From the NCBI RefSeq assembly GCF_001638985.1, contig NW_017265142.1, forward strand, positions 1,046,572 through 1,110,571: a stretch of 64,000 nt of DNA, given 5' to 3'. Below the pieces are notes generated by a model, which did not search any database, had not been told where the DNA came from, and saw only the letters and a list, made by a program, of their open reading frames with translations. The stretch comes from Phycomyces blakesleeanus NRRL 1555(-). Its lineage: Eukaryota; Mucoromycota; Mucoromycetes; Mucorales; Phycomycetaceae. The translations under genes were made by a program, and so were the position numbers. Positions 37,478-50,093 of the stretch are shown here, in pieces. The stretch's first letter is position 1; each line of letters begins with the position of its first letter.

Positions 37478-37803
37478 TTTGATAAGCTCGTTTAGATCTT
37501 CCCCTCCTGAAGACGCGCAGTTCCACCCCAACACCTTGTTGGTGTGACGCTTTTCGGTAAATGCATTTATCCGATGTGCCATAAAAAAAAGCTTTTTTAA
37601 TACTTCTTTTAGATTTGACAAACTCAAAATTGTACAATCTGTAACTTTCTAATAGTAATGTGTGTGTGCGTTTTTTTGAACGGGTATTTAAATGCACTGA
37701 TGTTTAATGTAAGAATATGCGTGCATAATTGTTTTAAAATTATCATTAAATTAAGTATGTACATGGACGAAATATTAAAAAAAAAGAAGATTGTGTAGAA
37801 TAT
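37478..37803. other. Intergenic
   Basis: Promoter of the editing-protein gene and 3' flank of the YeiH-like gene. No other feature seen. Confidence 0.4.
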
Positions 37804-39392
37804 TTAAAGGTAGGTAAATGCAGTGTAGGCTAATCCAGCAGTTGCGACAATATCGACAATCTGTGCAAGCAAGTAAAGTGAGCATAATTTACCGAGACTA
37901 CGGATATTATCTTTCAGCTCGTTAAAATGAAGTCCAAGGCCAATGCTCACGAATGAAAGCGTGGAGAACCACTCGGATACATAGAAACAAAAGTCGTTTA
38001 CATTCAACCGAATCTCGGGGTCTGTGGACACGACAGTGTTGAATAGGATAGCTGTGATGATAAATCCAAGTACAAATTTAGGAAAACGCTTCCACAACAA
38101 GACATGAACACTTTCTGTGCGCCGTGGGTGATGTCTGCTTCGGCCAGGAATATCATGGAGTTCGATGTCCTCGTCGCCAGCGTTACGAAGTAGCTCTTCA
38201 TTGAGTGAATTGGCGGTCTGGAGCTCATAACGACTCCAGGCCCACGCCACAATTACTGAAAGTGGTCCGATCAACACATTTTGAACCATTTTGACGACAG
38301 CAGAGGTATTGATGGCTTCTTTGTCGCCATAAATACTAGCAGATGCAATCACAGCACCAGTAGAGTCCACACAACCACCGAACCATGCGCCGCTTACAGA
38401 AGGAGATAATCCTAAATTTTTGGCAATGTAGGGCAAGACAATGATGCTTGGGATTGTGAAGACAGAGATGATTGCAATGGGCATTTCTGTCTTGTAAGGT
38501 ACGCCCATGCTGGCACCGAGCGCAATGGCAGCTGATGAACCACAAATAAAGGTAGCCCCGGACATGATAATAGAAGTCTGGCGGTCGATACCCATCCAAC
38601 GCCAACCAATCATAGCCACAACTATGAAAAGGGTAGGTGTATCTAACCAACTGACAAAGATGGCTCGTGGTGCCAGTGGTCTAAGCACACTAATGTCTAT
38701 ACACAAAAGCACCAAACTAATGGCAATGTAAAGCTCGGTTTGTTGAGAAACCTTGAGCCAGGGGGGAAGGGTCGGCCTAAATATGCCGATCATGTTACGG
38801 ATCACGCATCCAAGCACAATAGCCCAGATGGAGTCACCGATTGACGCCTTGTGAAGTGTTACTATTGTACGACAAGGAAAATAATTATTGTTACGGTTAG
38901 ACACATCTAAAGAGGTTTTGTAGATGATCTAAAGACGTCTTTGCTATTATTACCGTTGCTTGCTAGTATCTTGCTCAGGAGGGCAACACAGAACACAACT
39001 GCATAACCAGTTCCATAGAAGCGCCAATGGGGTGTCTGTGTTGCACCCATAGCTAACCATAGCATGGCTCCCATTGCAAAAAATAGAACTATCAGGCCAT
39101 AGTTCCCCACTGTATTAAACGAATGAAATGGGTTGGTTTCCCACTTTAAAAACTCGGGTTGTGGGATGCCGTGGTGAACTGCGGCCGTAATACAGCCAAA
39201 GAAAATAAGGCCAATCCAGCACGACCACCATTCTTCGGTATTCCACCACAGCAAAAACCGCTTATATTTGTCGAACTTTGATTCTGGCAAGGCCGGTGAG
39301 TTGGAAGCCGAAGAGCTTTCGGTATTCCTGTAACCAGGTGCCTCGGGAAACACATTAGGTTCTTTGGTGGCTTGCTTGACAGACGATTGCAT
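37804..39392 (-). CDS. YeiH/UPF0324-family membrane protein (putative sulfate/anion exporter)
   Basis: Multi-pass membrane protein of a family best known from bacteria (YeiH, UPF0324; Pfam Cons_hypoth698). Two exons, 39392-38954 and 38861-37804, joined by a 92-nt intron, give 498 residues. About eleven hydrophobic helices are visible. Family marks: 'SIWAIVLGCVIRNMIG', 'TSIIMSGATFICGSSAAIAL', 'AIISVFTIPSIIVLPYI', 'SGAWFGGCVDSTGAVIASAS', 'NVLIGPLSVIVAWAW', 'WFSTLSFVSIGLGLHFNELK'. A long polar loop ('NEELLRNAGDEDIELHDIPG', then a His/Arg run) sits between the two membrane halves and an extra Trp-rich N-terminus ('RFLLWWNTEEWWSCWIG') precedes the core; both exceed the bacterial proteins. Substrate is not established. 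The intron and codon use look native, so any transfer from bacteria is old. Confidence 0.85.
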
Positions 39393-40051
39393 TTAGTAAG
39401 TAAAAGAGAACACAGGATATGTGCGGTTTTGCAAATACAATCATCTCCAAAAAATATAAAAAAATTAAAGATTGTTAATCAGATCTCCGCGTAGGTCTTT
39501 AAATCACTATTATATATATATGTGTCTATATAAATAAAAAAAAGAGGTGAGAAAGATGCATGGAGATGCTTGAAAGAGAAGAATAAGTGTGACTCGGCTA
39601 TGAACTCGGTCCCTGCCTCGGACCATTCTTCAGTCACGTTTATCTTTCTTTTTTTTTCTTCCTCTTTTTGCTGACAGGACGTCATCCATGTGACTGAGTG
39701 CGGGGCATCAACTCCGATATGTGCAGTGTGATGCAAAAGGGCCTCCATTGTCTGCTTCTCATTCATTTTCCTCACCTTACTCTATACGACTTACTCTTTT
39801 TTCTCTCTCTTTTGGTTGGCCTGTGACTGTACTACTGAGAGTGTAAGCTCAGACATAGAGGACAACATGCAATATGCGATAATCAATACTAACTCTTTTG
39901 CTTCAACAATTCAATCGGTCGATTGGATTCCTTTTTGCCCATTTACCAACAGTTTATACATTCCTCTTTTTTTTTTTTTTACATATATATATATATATAT
40001 TATATATTTATATCTATATATTAATTGCACCGCAATCAAACCAAACTTTTG
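39393..40051. promoter_or_regulatory. Divergent promoter, YeiH-like gene / kinase
   Basis: 659 bp between divergent starts. A CRE/ATF-like GACGTCAT lies at 39678-39685. The TA and T-rich tracts at 39969-40020 are just upstream of the kinase ATG. No gene is called; a 98-codon minus frame here has no recognisable domain. Confidence 0.45.
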
Positions 40052-41920
40052 ATGATTGCTACCCTAGATACTGACTCACCCATCCAAGAAGACCACCAGG
40101 TAAACTACATACAAGCTATGATAGTAACAATAGCAGCAAATATAAAGATACGATGAAACAAAATAAAATAATCTAACAACAAAAAAAAACAAAATAAAAA
40201 AATATATTCTAGTCGACTGGATCTATTATGACTGATATTGGCTCTTCTGGACACCGCCGCCAAGTGTCGGTTGGACTTGGTATTTTAACCGATCCTGAGA
40301 CACTCAAATCTCGCCATGGGTATGATAATAAAGGCAACCAATCGCCTGACTCCAAAACGGCCCAGTTCTTTAATGCCAACGATCTCCCCACGCCTCGTCC
40401 CCCACCCTCCCTTCGCCAAAGTCCGGTCACTCTCTCAGCCGATCCTTTGGTCCAACCTTCATCTTTTGCTGGCCGCCTCAGAAGTCTCGTCTCTGCTGGC
40501 CGCAATACTGCAGTTGCGCCTGCCCCGATTCCAAACTACCTTCACGCTAAGAATAAGCCACGAAGAGCATCCGAACCAGACTTTGCGGATCCTCTTGTAA
40601 TAAAGCAGCCTAACCGTCTGTATTCGGACGACGACGACAACGACGACATTTTGTGTTTGCCTAGTCCCTCGCCAGCTCCGTCATCAAATGCCACATCTGG
40701 ATCGTACTATGTTTTTCCGCGTGGTCTCAGAGTTGCCTGTCCATCTACCCCCTTGACAAGCATTCCTGTGATTTCTATCTCGCCCTCCTTTTCGCCAAAC
40801 AAGACTAACCGGGTACCTACACTCATCGAGGAGCCAATGTTGGGAGATGTTGATGAAGACGAGGAAGCAGCAGCTCAGGTGGTGAGACAGATCAAACGCC
40901 GATCTGTGTCCCCATTACGCTACACTGACGAGGATCTTACGAACAAGATGGTGGACAAATACCACATTCGCAGCCTGCTCGGCGTTGGAGCGTTTTCACG
41001 AGTTTATCTTGCCGACAACATTGAGGATTCACAGCAGTATGCGATCAAGGCGATCAACAAAGACCGCATGTTCACCAATGCCCGCGTCCGTTCCAGTATC
41101 GAGCGTGAAGTTGGTGTACTCAAGGTAGGCCTTTCTGCTTTCTGTTGGGTCTTAAGGGATCAACAGGTGTAATGATTCTTTGCACGGTAAAAAAAACCAT
41201 CATGCATCAAACACAAAGGTCATTGATCACCCCAACATTGTACGTCTCGAGGCAACGATGGAAACCGAACACATTTTGTGTATTGTCCTCGAGTACATTG
41301 AGGGGGGAGAGCTATTCGATCTCGTCCAGAAGCTCCATCAAGATAACCAAGGACGTCCTCTGGATGAAGAACTTGTCAAGCGTATCTTCCTCCAGCTGGT
41401 TGGTGTCGTGCGCTGGCTGCACGATCACAACATTGTCCACCGCGACCTCAAGCTCGAGAATGTTCTTATCCGCTACGACGATGACGACAAAGACCACAAG
41501 AATCCGATTTTAAAGGTTACCGATTTTGGATTGGCGCGTGTAGTAGATCCTCTAGGACCACAGTTGCAGACACGATGTGGAAGTGAAGAGTATGCAGCAC
41601 CAGAAATTGTTCAGAGTCTTGGATACGACGGCCGGCTCACGGATACATGGGCACTTGGTGTTATTTTATATGGTTTATTGGTAGGTTATCTTCCATTTCG
41701 TTATCAGCCTTCTCGGGGTGAAAAGGTCTCCCAGCTTTTCTATCGTATTGTCAAGGCTCAGGTAAAATGGCCGGCCGAGTGGGCCAATGATGCCTCACTT
41801 GGAGTTAGTCTGGAAGCTAGAGAGGTTGTAGAGAAGATTTTGGTGCGAAAACCCGAGGGGCGAATTCTACTAAAGGATATTGAAAGTCTTCCCTGGTTTG
41901 CCGGTATCGAACCCCTTTAA
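40052..41920 (+). CDS. Serine/threonine protein kinase, CAMK-like
   Basis: Phosphotransferase with a C-terminal catalytic domain. Three exons: 40052-40099, 40213-41124, 41219-41920; 1,662 nt, 553 residues. A small first exon (MIATLDTDSPIQEDHQ) was chosen because its donor and the acceptor at 40212 keep the frame into 'STGSIMTDIG'; starting at 40228 instead would lose about 21 residues. Kinase motifs: glycine loop 'LGVGAFSRVYLAD', Lys in 'YAIKAINKDRM', 'IVLEYIEGGELFDLV', catalytic 'HRDLKLENVL', 'DFGLARVV', activation end 'CGSEEYAAPEI', and 'LTDTWALGVILYGLLVGYLPF'. The N-terminal 250 residues are Ser/Pro-rich with an acidic run and several R-x-x-S sites ('RRASEPD', 'RRSVSPLR'), a likely regulatory tail. 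The APE-region form resembles fungal SNF1/Kin relatives; the exact subfamily is uncertain. Confidence 0.92.
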
Positions 41921-44900
41921 TCGCTTGTTCATTGTATTCGCCTTGCACTACTTCAGCATGTCTCCGTCATTATTTTTACTATTACTATAACTATCACTAC
42001 CACTATTATTATTTCTATTATTACTATCATTATATTATTATTATTATTATTTATCATATTTATATATTTTATATATCTATTATCCTGTCTGCTATTTACG
42101 AGTCTGTTTTTTTTTATATTATACTTCATTTATTCATATATTCATATATTCATTCATTCATTTATTTGTCTTGTACATTTCTTTTGTGCTTTACTATTGT
42201 TCTGTTTTTTTTTTCTTTTACAAGTCTTGATACACATTACTTACGAACAACTTAATGTCTCCTTTGTCTTGTCCTGTCTTTTCTTGCCCTGTCTTGCCTT
42301 TGCCTTGGATTGATATTTATACTATAGAAATCTTTCTATTTTATGAATGTGTGTTTTTCTTTCTCCTTTTCTTTATTATTGTTATTGTTATTTTTAAAGT
42401 TCCTTATTATTCCCTGTGAACTTGAAGTAAGATTATCACTAAAATAAGAAGAAATAATAATAAGAGGGCAAAGCTCCGGTTGTATACCTGAAATGACCAT
42501 CATTAAGTCTGTACACCAATACCTTTAATCCCTCTTACGGTCTATCATCCTCGGAGATTATCTATGTTTTCTGTCGGCTCCCACGACACAAAAAGATGTG
42601 ACAAATAATAAAAAAAAATTCAAATCTCTCTCTCTATATATATATATATTATATTGGCTTGGTTTGGTTTCTATTTGAGAATCGTTTCTCTGTTGGTAAT
42701 CGAAAAGACACCAAACATAGCTTGAAGTTTTGATGTAAGGATATGGTATAGAATATAACTAGTATTCAAATATATATAGTCGATGTTTTAGCAATGATTA
42801 TTATATAAAAGTTTATTCTGAATAAACTTCTTCCACTTCAGTCACCCGATTTTGGTGTAAACCTCCTTTTCCCTTTCCCTTCTTTTATTTTATTTAATTC
42901 AATAGTAGAAAATCTTATCCTTGACTACCCTGGATACACTTGTGTTTAAGTAAAAAGGGTAAGATTAGAACCCATCTACTTTTTCCTTTGATATTCTTCC
43001 TTCACAAAGACAGTCCAGTTTAGATTGTTTCAATTCAGCTTCCTATTTCAATCTAACTAGTATTTTGAAATCAAAATATACAATTCCAAACATCAAACAT
43101 CAAACATCAACCCATTTAAGGTTTGTTCTTTTTTTTTCTTGTGTAATAAGATAAAGGCTTCTTCCTCCCTCCTTCCATATAAACTTATGTATTTATTTAT
43201 TTATTTTTGGTTGAATAATAAATTGGTGTCAAAATGACTAACACTAATACTAATATAACTTTTGTTTGCAATAATTACACTAGACACCATTGGAAGCTTA
43301 CAAGTCTAAAGTAAACAGATGAAATTTTTTGGTAAAAACAAGTAGAAAGCAAGTAGTCGATGACCCTTACCATATTTTTTTTTGGTGTCCTCTTCTCTTT
43401 GCTGTACTAGTCTTGTTGGTAATAAACCGTGTTTGAAGGGGAATAATATTCGTATCAAAACCAGTGTTTTTCTTTTGCCAAGACTTTTTCTTCTTCTTTT
43501 TATGAAAATAATTTTTGGTTCTTGTTCTTAAACTCTATTTCATGTGTCTAAAAAAGAATCTGCAAATCTTTCATTCATTTAAACATAAATTTTAAAGACC
43601 TTTTATGGCTTTTTTTTATGTTGCTGTTGATTTTGCTTTTGCTTTTGCTTTTTCTATTTATCAGCAGAGGAATTCGAGACAGAAATTCAAGGGCAAACAA
43701 GTTAGGTATATAAGCACACGCACACACATATTTAATAAACACAAAGAGAAAAAAAGAAAAGAAAATTGTCGCTATTTCTATATACAAAATCCACATGTGC
43801 TTATTAGCTACCTAAATTTATTTGAAAATAACTGGCGTGTCTGCATATGATCTTCATTGCTTATTTGCTCTTGGCTATTATCAGTGATCAATAATCAATA
43901 ATCAGTAGATTGATAGATGTATAAGACAAAGCTGTATCATCATAGCCATTAGATCGCTCTTCTTATCAACAAATAAGCATTCAATTACAGTCAATGGATA
44001 GTACTCCTTTGTTGTTTTTATTATTATTTTGTGATACTATAAAGTCTTTTATTTACTGTTTGACAGAACCGCAGCAAGTTGCTCACAGTCCAGGTAAGAA
44101 TTATAGATAAACTTTACTCTGATTTCGTTACATACAATATTAAAAAATAAATGCTTTTGTATTACTTAATATTATATATCTATAACCCCCATTTTCTTTT
44201 GATGACTAGTACAGTACTAATAAGAAGCTTACAATATGTATTATCAGTTGCTTATTCTAGCTTAGAGTAGTCTGGTATAGTACGATATATTAACCAATTC
44301 GCCTATCTCAAAAGTAAATGATCATTAGAGCAGGCACATATCTGACGACAATAATAATAATTAATTAATATGTCATATACATACATACATACATACATAC
44401 AAATACAGTCAACTTGGAATAAATGGCTCAAAGTCTCCTCCCCAGTTTTTGTATTTAGTGTCACAGAATATAAACTTGGCTTGGTCTGTCTACTTTCTTT
44501 CTTTTTTTCTGGTAATGGTCTGTGTTAAACTTTCACCCAAAAGGTTCAATTTTACTACAAACGAGCCAAAAAGAAATCTAGTGTTTTTGGAAATTGGTTT
44601 TCCAATAAACTCTTTTCTTCTTTTTCTTCTGTGTGGCCCACCTCTTTTTGACCTTCTGCCAAAGCTTGATGATAGTTATTTCTCAACTTTAAATGAGCCT
44701 TTGTCTTCCACCTATATGAGCTTCATCATAATTTTACAGTACATTCTTTAAAGTGCTATTCTGGTCTCTATGGATTAGATTAATTGAATAAATAAATAAA
44801 GCTAGAAAGGCGAGAGAGTTTATGCTGTTACTGTGGCGAGTGTTTGTAATTTAGACTGATATGGGGTGATTGATGATTGTAAATGCATGTGGTTTATTAA

Positions 44901-45199
44901 ACTAATTCGATTTAAGAAATATATCAAAAGGTAATTCTGGATTATTTTTTTTGAAGACGACGTTTAAATATACATATTATTTCTAACTTCTTTCATTTGT
45001 ATGGAGTAGAAGTGATAAGTTGTATTTTAACTCATGTTTTAACATGCAATAAGCATATGCCTAAACAAGATCCATAGTTAATGATTATCATTTAATATAA
45101 AAAAAAAGTAAAATAAAAGTGTTTAATATCATCTGTTTAAAATTTTAATTTTTACTCAACTTTCTTTCAATCAAATATTATTAGGGGAGTTCAACAGTA
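41921..45199. other. Gene-poor, simple-sequence-rich stretch
   Basis: About 3.3 kb with no supported gene. (ATT)n/(ACT)n tracts lie at about 41965-42060, TA tracts at 42635-42650, an imperfect 'caaacat' repeat at 43085-43110 and (ATAC)n at about 44380-44402. Frames in the range of 70-110 codons are low-complexity Tyr/Ile/Phe translations of these tracts. No tRNA or other RNA is recognised. Confidence 0.5.
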
Positions 45200-45767
45200 G
45201 AGACGTTTGGGGATCCGTTTTTACACTTTTAAAAAGGAAATTTCCCGCTAAAAAAGGAATGGTTCTTCCCAACTTCCAAAAAAAAAAGTGTAAAAAATTA
45301 ATTTTTTTCACAATTTGTGTAATTTTTTCTCATTTTACACTTTTTTTACACTTTTTTTAGCCAATAATTGCTTTTATCTTGAATTTCTAAACTAACGACA
45401 TATTCATTAGTAAGATGCAAAGTAAAATATAAATTTTGAGCATGCTTTTAAAAACGTATATACTCTATAGCTATAGTCCTTTACTTCATACTTTTTATAT
45501 TAAACTATATAGAAAATATATTTTACTTACTCTGCTTCATATACTGCAATTATTACTATTATAGAAGACCATATTTCAACCAAACGTTGTCAATATATTT
45601 ATTTAATCATTAACATGAACAAATATTCGTTAGTTTAGTAGAAATACACTTTCCGACAGTGACTTTTACCCTGATATAGTAGCAAAAACTCAGAAAAGTG
45701 TAAAAAAAAGTGTTTCTATATTTGGGGTAAAAATGAAAAGTGTAATTACACTTTCCCCAAACGTCTC
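45200..45767. mobile_element. MITE with TA target duplication (568 bp)
   Basis: Inverted termini start GAGACGTTTGGGGA (14 bases identical at both ends) and are flanked by TA at 45198-45199 and 45768-45769. Both subterminal regions carry repeats of TACACTTTTT, and the right end holds the palindrome AAAGTGTAATTACACTTT. No transposase frame is inside. By TA duplication it is Tc1/mariner-like, but its termini are unlike those of the other two small elements in this window. Confidence 0.8.
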
Positions 45768-47911
45768 TAATAAAAAAAAATAACATTAAATAATCGAGAA
45801 TAAGTAACTTGGTGCTGACGGCACCGGAATCGGGAACGGATTTCAGTAGGAACAGGGACTTCAAAGAAGGATTCCCTTTAAAAACTCGGGCAATCGATTC
45901 GGGAATCCCGAATGTACAACAATAGCAGACAAAATCAGTTATACTTGGTACAGTTCCACGGAGACACATAGTGCTCGGGTTGGTGGGGAACGGTTAAGGT
46001 TGCGCAAGCAAGTAAATGGAAATAATTACCAGGAGCTGGTTCTCTAAGTAGTTTTGTGGGTCAGGGTCACATATATGTTTCTTGGCATGGACTTTTGTTG
46101 TAAGATCGAGGAGAATTTGACTACAATTTTTTAGAGGTTTTTAGGGTGATATGCTTCGATCAACACCACATATAAAGGTAATCGAGCATCATCACTAATT
46201 GCACCAAGCACCAGGTGTTTTGAAGAAACGAGGGAGACAGTTGGAAAGATATATGATGAGGTAGACCTCTGGATGAGGGGAGCAGGATTCATTAAGAGTC
46301 AGAGTCTTTGAATGAAAGCGACGGTGGTGGGGCAGATAGACATAATGTTTTGACTACCCTTGATAGCGCCACATTGGCGCCCGACTAATGGTGTAGGTGG
46401 TAGCCAAGCAATTTACCATTTGGTTAAACGTTGGCGTTTTCGGCTTGTGTAGGGCAGTAGTAAGACCGGATCCCAGGCAAATCTGCACAGCCTATAGCGA
46501 TGGTCACTGGATGGTTTACACTCCCAAGTTGTATATCGATTCATTCCTGACGTACCAAAACATAGGCTTCTTTTAAGGTTCCTTCAACCGAGGTTGACGT
46601 TTTTTTTTCAGTGATTTGGCCTCTTTCCAAAGTACACAATAACGAAACTCAGTCTATATCGTTTTAGCTTTGGTAAGGTCCATTTATGTGGTAAGAGCTC
46701 TGAGCAAGGAGTTTAAGGGTAGTATTTCAGAGTGGCAGAGGAATTTGGCTAGAAAAGGGTTAATACAGACAAACTTATCGGGTAGAGTAGCTAAAACAGT
46801 GATGTAGATTATTGTATACATACTATAGTTGAGTGAAATACAGGATTTAGGACACATAGTGGATAATATATTCGCTAATGGGTCCTAGTAATAAAGTCTC
46901 GTATATTTTCAAATACTTCAGTGACAACCAACCATAGCCCAACCTACATCCTTAAATTAAGGAAATTAAATATTTATGTTATCGGATACAGCCTTCTTTT
47001 ACAGCAACAGCAGCATAATCACATTAATCACAATAATAACTTTGTGCTGTCTCTGGCGAGCGAATTGATGTTTTGTAGCGCTATTAAAAATAAAACATGA
47101 CCAATGATATATTGTTAATATCTATGAGGTACCGTCATTTTGTACCTTGGTTTACTCTTTGATTTGGATACTGTAAGCTTAATAGAGATTTAGAGATAAT
47201 AAAGTATATTGGTAACGATTGTCAAACAAAACAGAAAAATAAAAATATTGATTATTTTATATAAATTGTTTATATTCCATTACACAAAATAATGTCTGTC
47301 TGTGTGTCTATTACTGGCTTCAACACCCTCATTCAATGTACATTCAAGCCTTGTTAGGATTAAGATTAAAATTAATGTGGACAGAATAAACTCTAATAAC
47401 TATTTAAGAAAGCCCACTGAAAATTCCTGGCTTACCTAAGCGTCGCACAGGTCCCAAGTATTAATAAAATATGAAGAATATGAATAAATGAAGAATACAA
47501 ATCAAAGCACATCCATAAACACTAAACTTGACACGTAACACACACTATAATACACTACACACCACATACAAGCATGATGGTTAACAATATACTTGTTCCA
47601 AAATTCATCAATAGGTACAACAGTATTAAAAAATGGCGAAGAAAGAAATGCCGTCTGTAAATCTTGATAATTATTCTTTTTTTTTTGAAATAAAAGTATT
47701 TGTATTTCTACACACAAAAAAAAAATGTACAGGTCTTCCTTTCGATCTCTTTCTCTATTTAGAAACCTGTAATTCCTTTTTTTAAAAAAATATTTTGTCT
47801 TGTTCTAGTTTATTGATCTTTCTAAGTCGATACACAAAGTGTACACGTCTATAATGTCTATTACAAAGTAGAGCAAGGTGGGTCTTGTTTTGTCGATTGT
47901 TGGTTTATCGT
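45768..47911. other. Gene-poor stretch, possible old retroelement debris
   Basis: The segment 45800-46950 is less AT-rich than its surroundings and lacks open frames, as expected of decayed transposon sequence. 'TGGCGCCCGAC' at about 46373 resembles a retroelement tRNA-Lys primer-binding site, directly after a CA-ending block. From 47100 on it is AT-rich, with the 3' flank of the COX7-type gene near the end. Confidence 0.35.
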
Positions 47912-48438
47912 TTATTTCTCACCCTATAATATGTATACAATTCAGTATGTTGGTACACACATAACGAAGAAATCAATTAGTCGATTATTTAATAAGTATA
48001 ATAATAGTAAACATACGCGAGCCATCTTGACAGCACCCCAGACGGAGCCGAGAAGACCGGTACCGAGGACCAAGAAGGTGGTGTAGACGATAACCTTATC
48101 TCTGGGACCACGGAGGAACAAGAGAGTGTTGGAAGGAGCCTTATATATATATATATATTTATTTATTTAGAATCAAAAATAATAATATTAAATATAATAT
48201 GGTATGATATTATATTATAAAAAAGGTTTAACAGCAATAAAAAATATATTTTGTTTGTGTTTTGAATTTACTACTCCAAAGCATTTGAAGCGATGCATAG
48301 TTTTACAACAACTAAAATATGTGATTCCTTATGTGGAGAATATATAGCTTTCTCCTTCTATATTTCCTTCGTTTCGTGCTTTACCTGGAAGTACTGCTGC
48401 TTGGCGAGGATGGTGTTGGGTCTGTTGACGAGAGACAT
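47912..48438 (-). CDS. COX7: Cytochrome c oxidase subunit VIIa-like (COX7)
   Basis: Tiny inner-membrane subunit of respiratory complex IV. Three exons: 48438-48385, 48139-48017 and 47923-47912 join to 62 residues. The first exon gives 'MSLVNRPNTILAKQQYFQ', the second 'APSNTLLFLRGPRDKVIVYT' then one helix ('TFLVLGTGLLGSVWGAVKMA'), and the last adds only Gly-Glu-Lys and the stop. The pattern Q-x-x-F-Q, a short linker with Leu-Arg-Gly-Pro-Arg, then one helix, fits fungal Cox7/VIIa. The 245-nt first intron is long for this window. The gene was missed by simple open-frame criteria because each exon is so short; preference for C-ending codons (for example ctc, gtc, acc) suggests strong expression. 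Confidence 0.82.
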
Positions 48439-50093
48439 GATGAGGTTTATCGAAGTAGAAGAAAAGCTGTTGTGTTTTTTCGACAGGCATCAAAAAACAA
48501 AAAAAAAAAGATAGGGTCTCCGCCCATGAGATCTACGTCATCAATTATGGCAAACCCCCTTCCATCTCCACCTAGTTTTTTTATTTTATTTTATTTATAT
48601 TATATATATATATTTCTATACCAAATGTCTTTTCTTTTATATCTCTAAAAGTATAACCTTTTTTTGATGTCAAAAGAACGTCTTGGATTTGATTTCAATG
48701 GCCAGTATAACTTGTCGTTATTTCGCTCTTTCTACTGTGTTCACACATGTATATATATATATATAATATAAATCAGTTATAGGATCTTTTAATTTGTTTA
48801 TAAATTAAAGATATCTTTATGATATGTAGTCTTATCAAGGAATTGCTTGTTATTTATGTAGTTTTCGTGCATGCTTATATATTATTGATTTTAAATACAA
48901 AATCATTGATTGTTATTTTTTCTTGCTCTTGTATTATATTATCTTATATTTCTGTTTGTTTTCTAATAAAACCCAACCACCAAACAGCCTATCCACCTGT
49001 ACAAATTATGATATTAAGATACAATAGAATGTAATGCAATCATAACATGATACCCATATGCAAGCAAACTATTTCTCACATAAATCAAATACTTGGGTAG
49101 GTGGTTAAAATAAGTGGATCAATTTACACACACATACACACATTATATATATATATTCTTTTCAAAAGACTTGCAGTCCAAATGAAAATCCAAGGACTTT
49201 TGAACCTTATCCAAAGTCCAGGACAACTTTACACATGAACAGTTGTCGAGTCTTGAAAATATTGCCATCAAAAATATATACATACTCGTACATTCCAAAC
49301 CCCATTTACCCTAATATCTTAACATTTGAATATTTTGATAAAGGAGAAAAACGTGTGTAGATGTGTATATATATATATATGCAATAGGTTAACAGCTATG
49401 ACAGAAACAGCACCAAAAAGAAGAAAAAGAAGATGTTGCCTTATAAATTCATACATTTGTGTCTAAAGAAAATGTCAACCAAAAAAAAAAATCCAAGGTC
49501 CAAGTTTCGGTGCTTTAAATTAAAGGTCAAAAAATAAGCTTATATAAACATATATATAAAAAAAAATTGGGTCTGTCTGTCTGAGTGAGCGTACATTTGT
49601 GTAAAAATATTTTGTCCATAATTCGGAGTGTAAATATCAAGCGAAACAAATGAAAGAAGACCAATGGAAAACCAGACAAGTAACCAACAAAAAAAAAGAG
49701 AAATATAATATATATATATAATATATATAATATGTATAAGCTTGTATATGTTAAAAAGATATAAAGATAACGAACTGTCTTGTAACAATATTTTATGTAT
49801 ATATAAGAAAAAGAGATAAAGTATAATTGTATTAAGTGTTTGAATTTTTGATTTTTTGTTGTTGAAATTAATAGGACTGCAAAAGTCTAGACAAAATATA
49901 TATGTGTGGGTGTGTGTATTGTGGAGATGGTAAAGAGGAGGAATGACATGATGAGATTAAACACATGCACAGACGAACACAAACAGACAGCTCGCATGTT
50001 TATGTGTAAGAGTCTAGTATGTGCGTGAGTGTGTGTGTGAATGTAAGAAAGTGATAGAGATAAAGGAACTTTAGAAGAATGTCTTCTTTTTTT
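48439..50093. other. Gene-poor stretch between two small genes
   Basis: AT-rich, with TA tracts (48600-48612, 48750-48765, 49365-49380, 49710-49735). It contains the promoter of the COX7-type gene on the left and the 3' flank of the serine palmitoyltransferase subunit on the right. No other gene recognised. Confidence 0.4.

Noticed and set aside
41932..42255. 107-codon ORF after the kinase
   Set aside because: Almost entirely Tyr/Ile/His from (ATT)/(ACT) repeats; low-complexity artefact in the kinase 3' flank.
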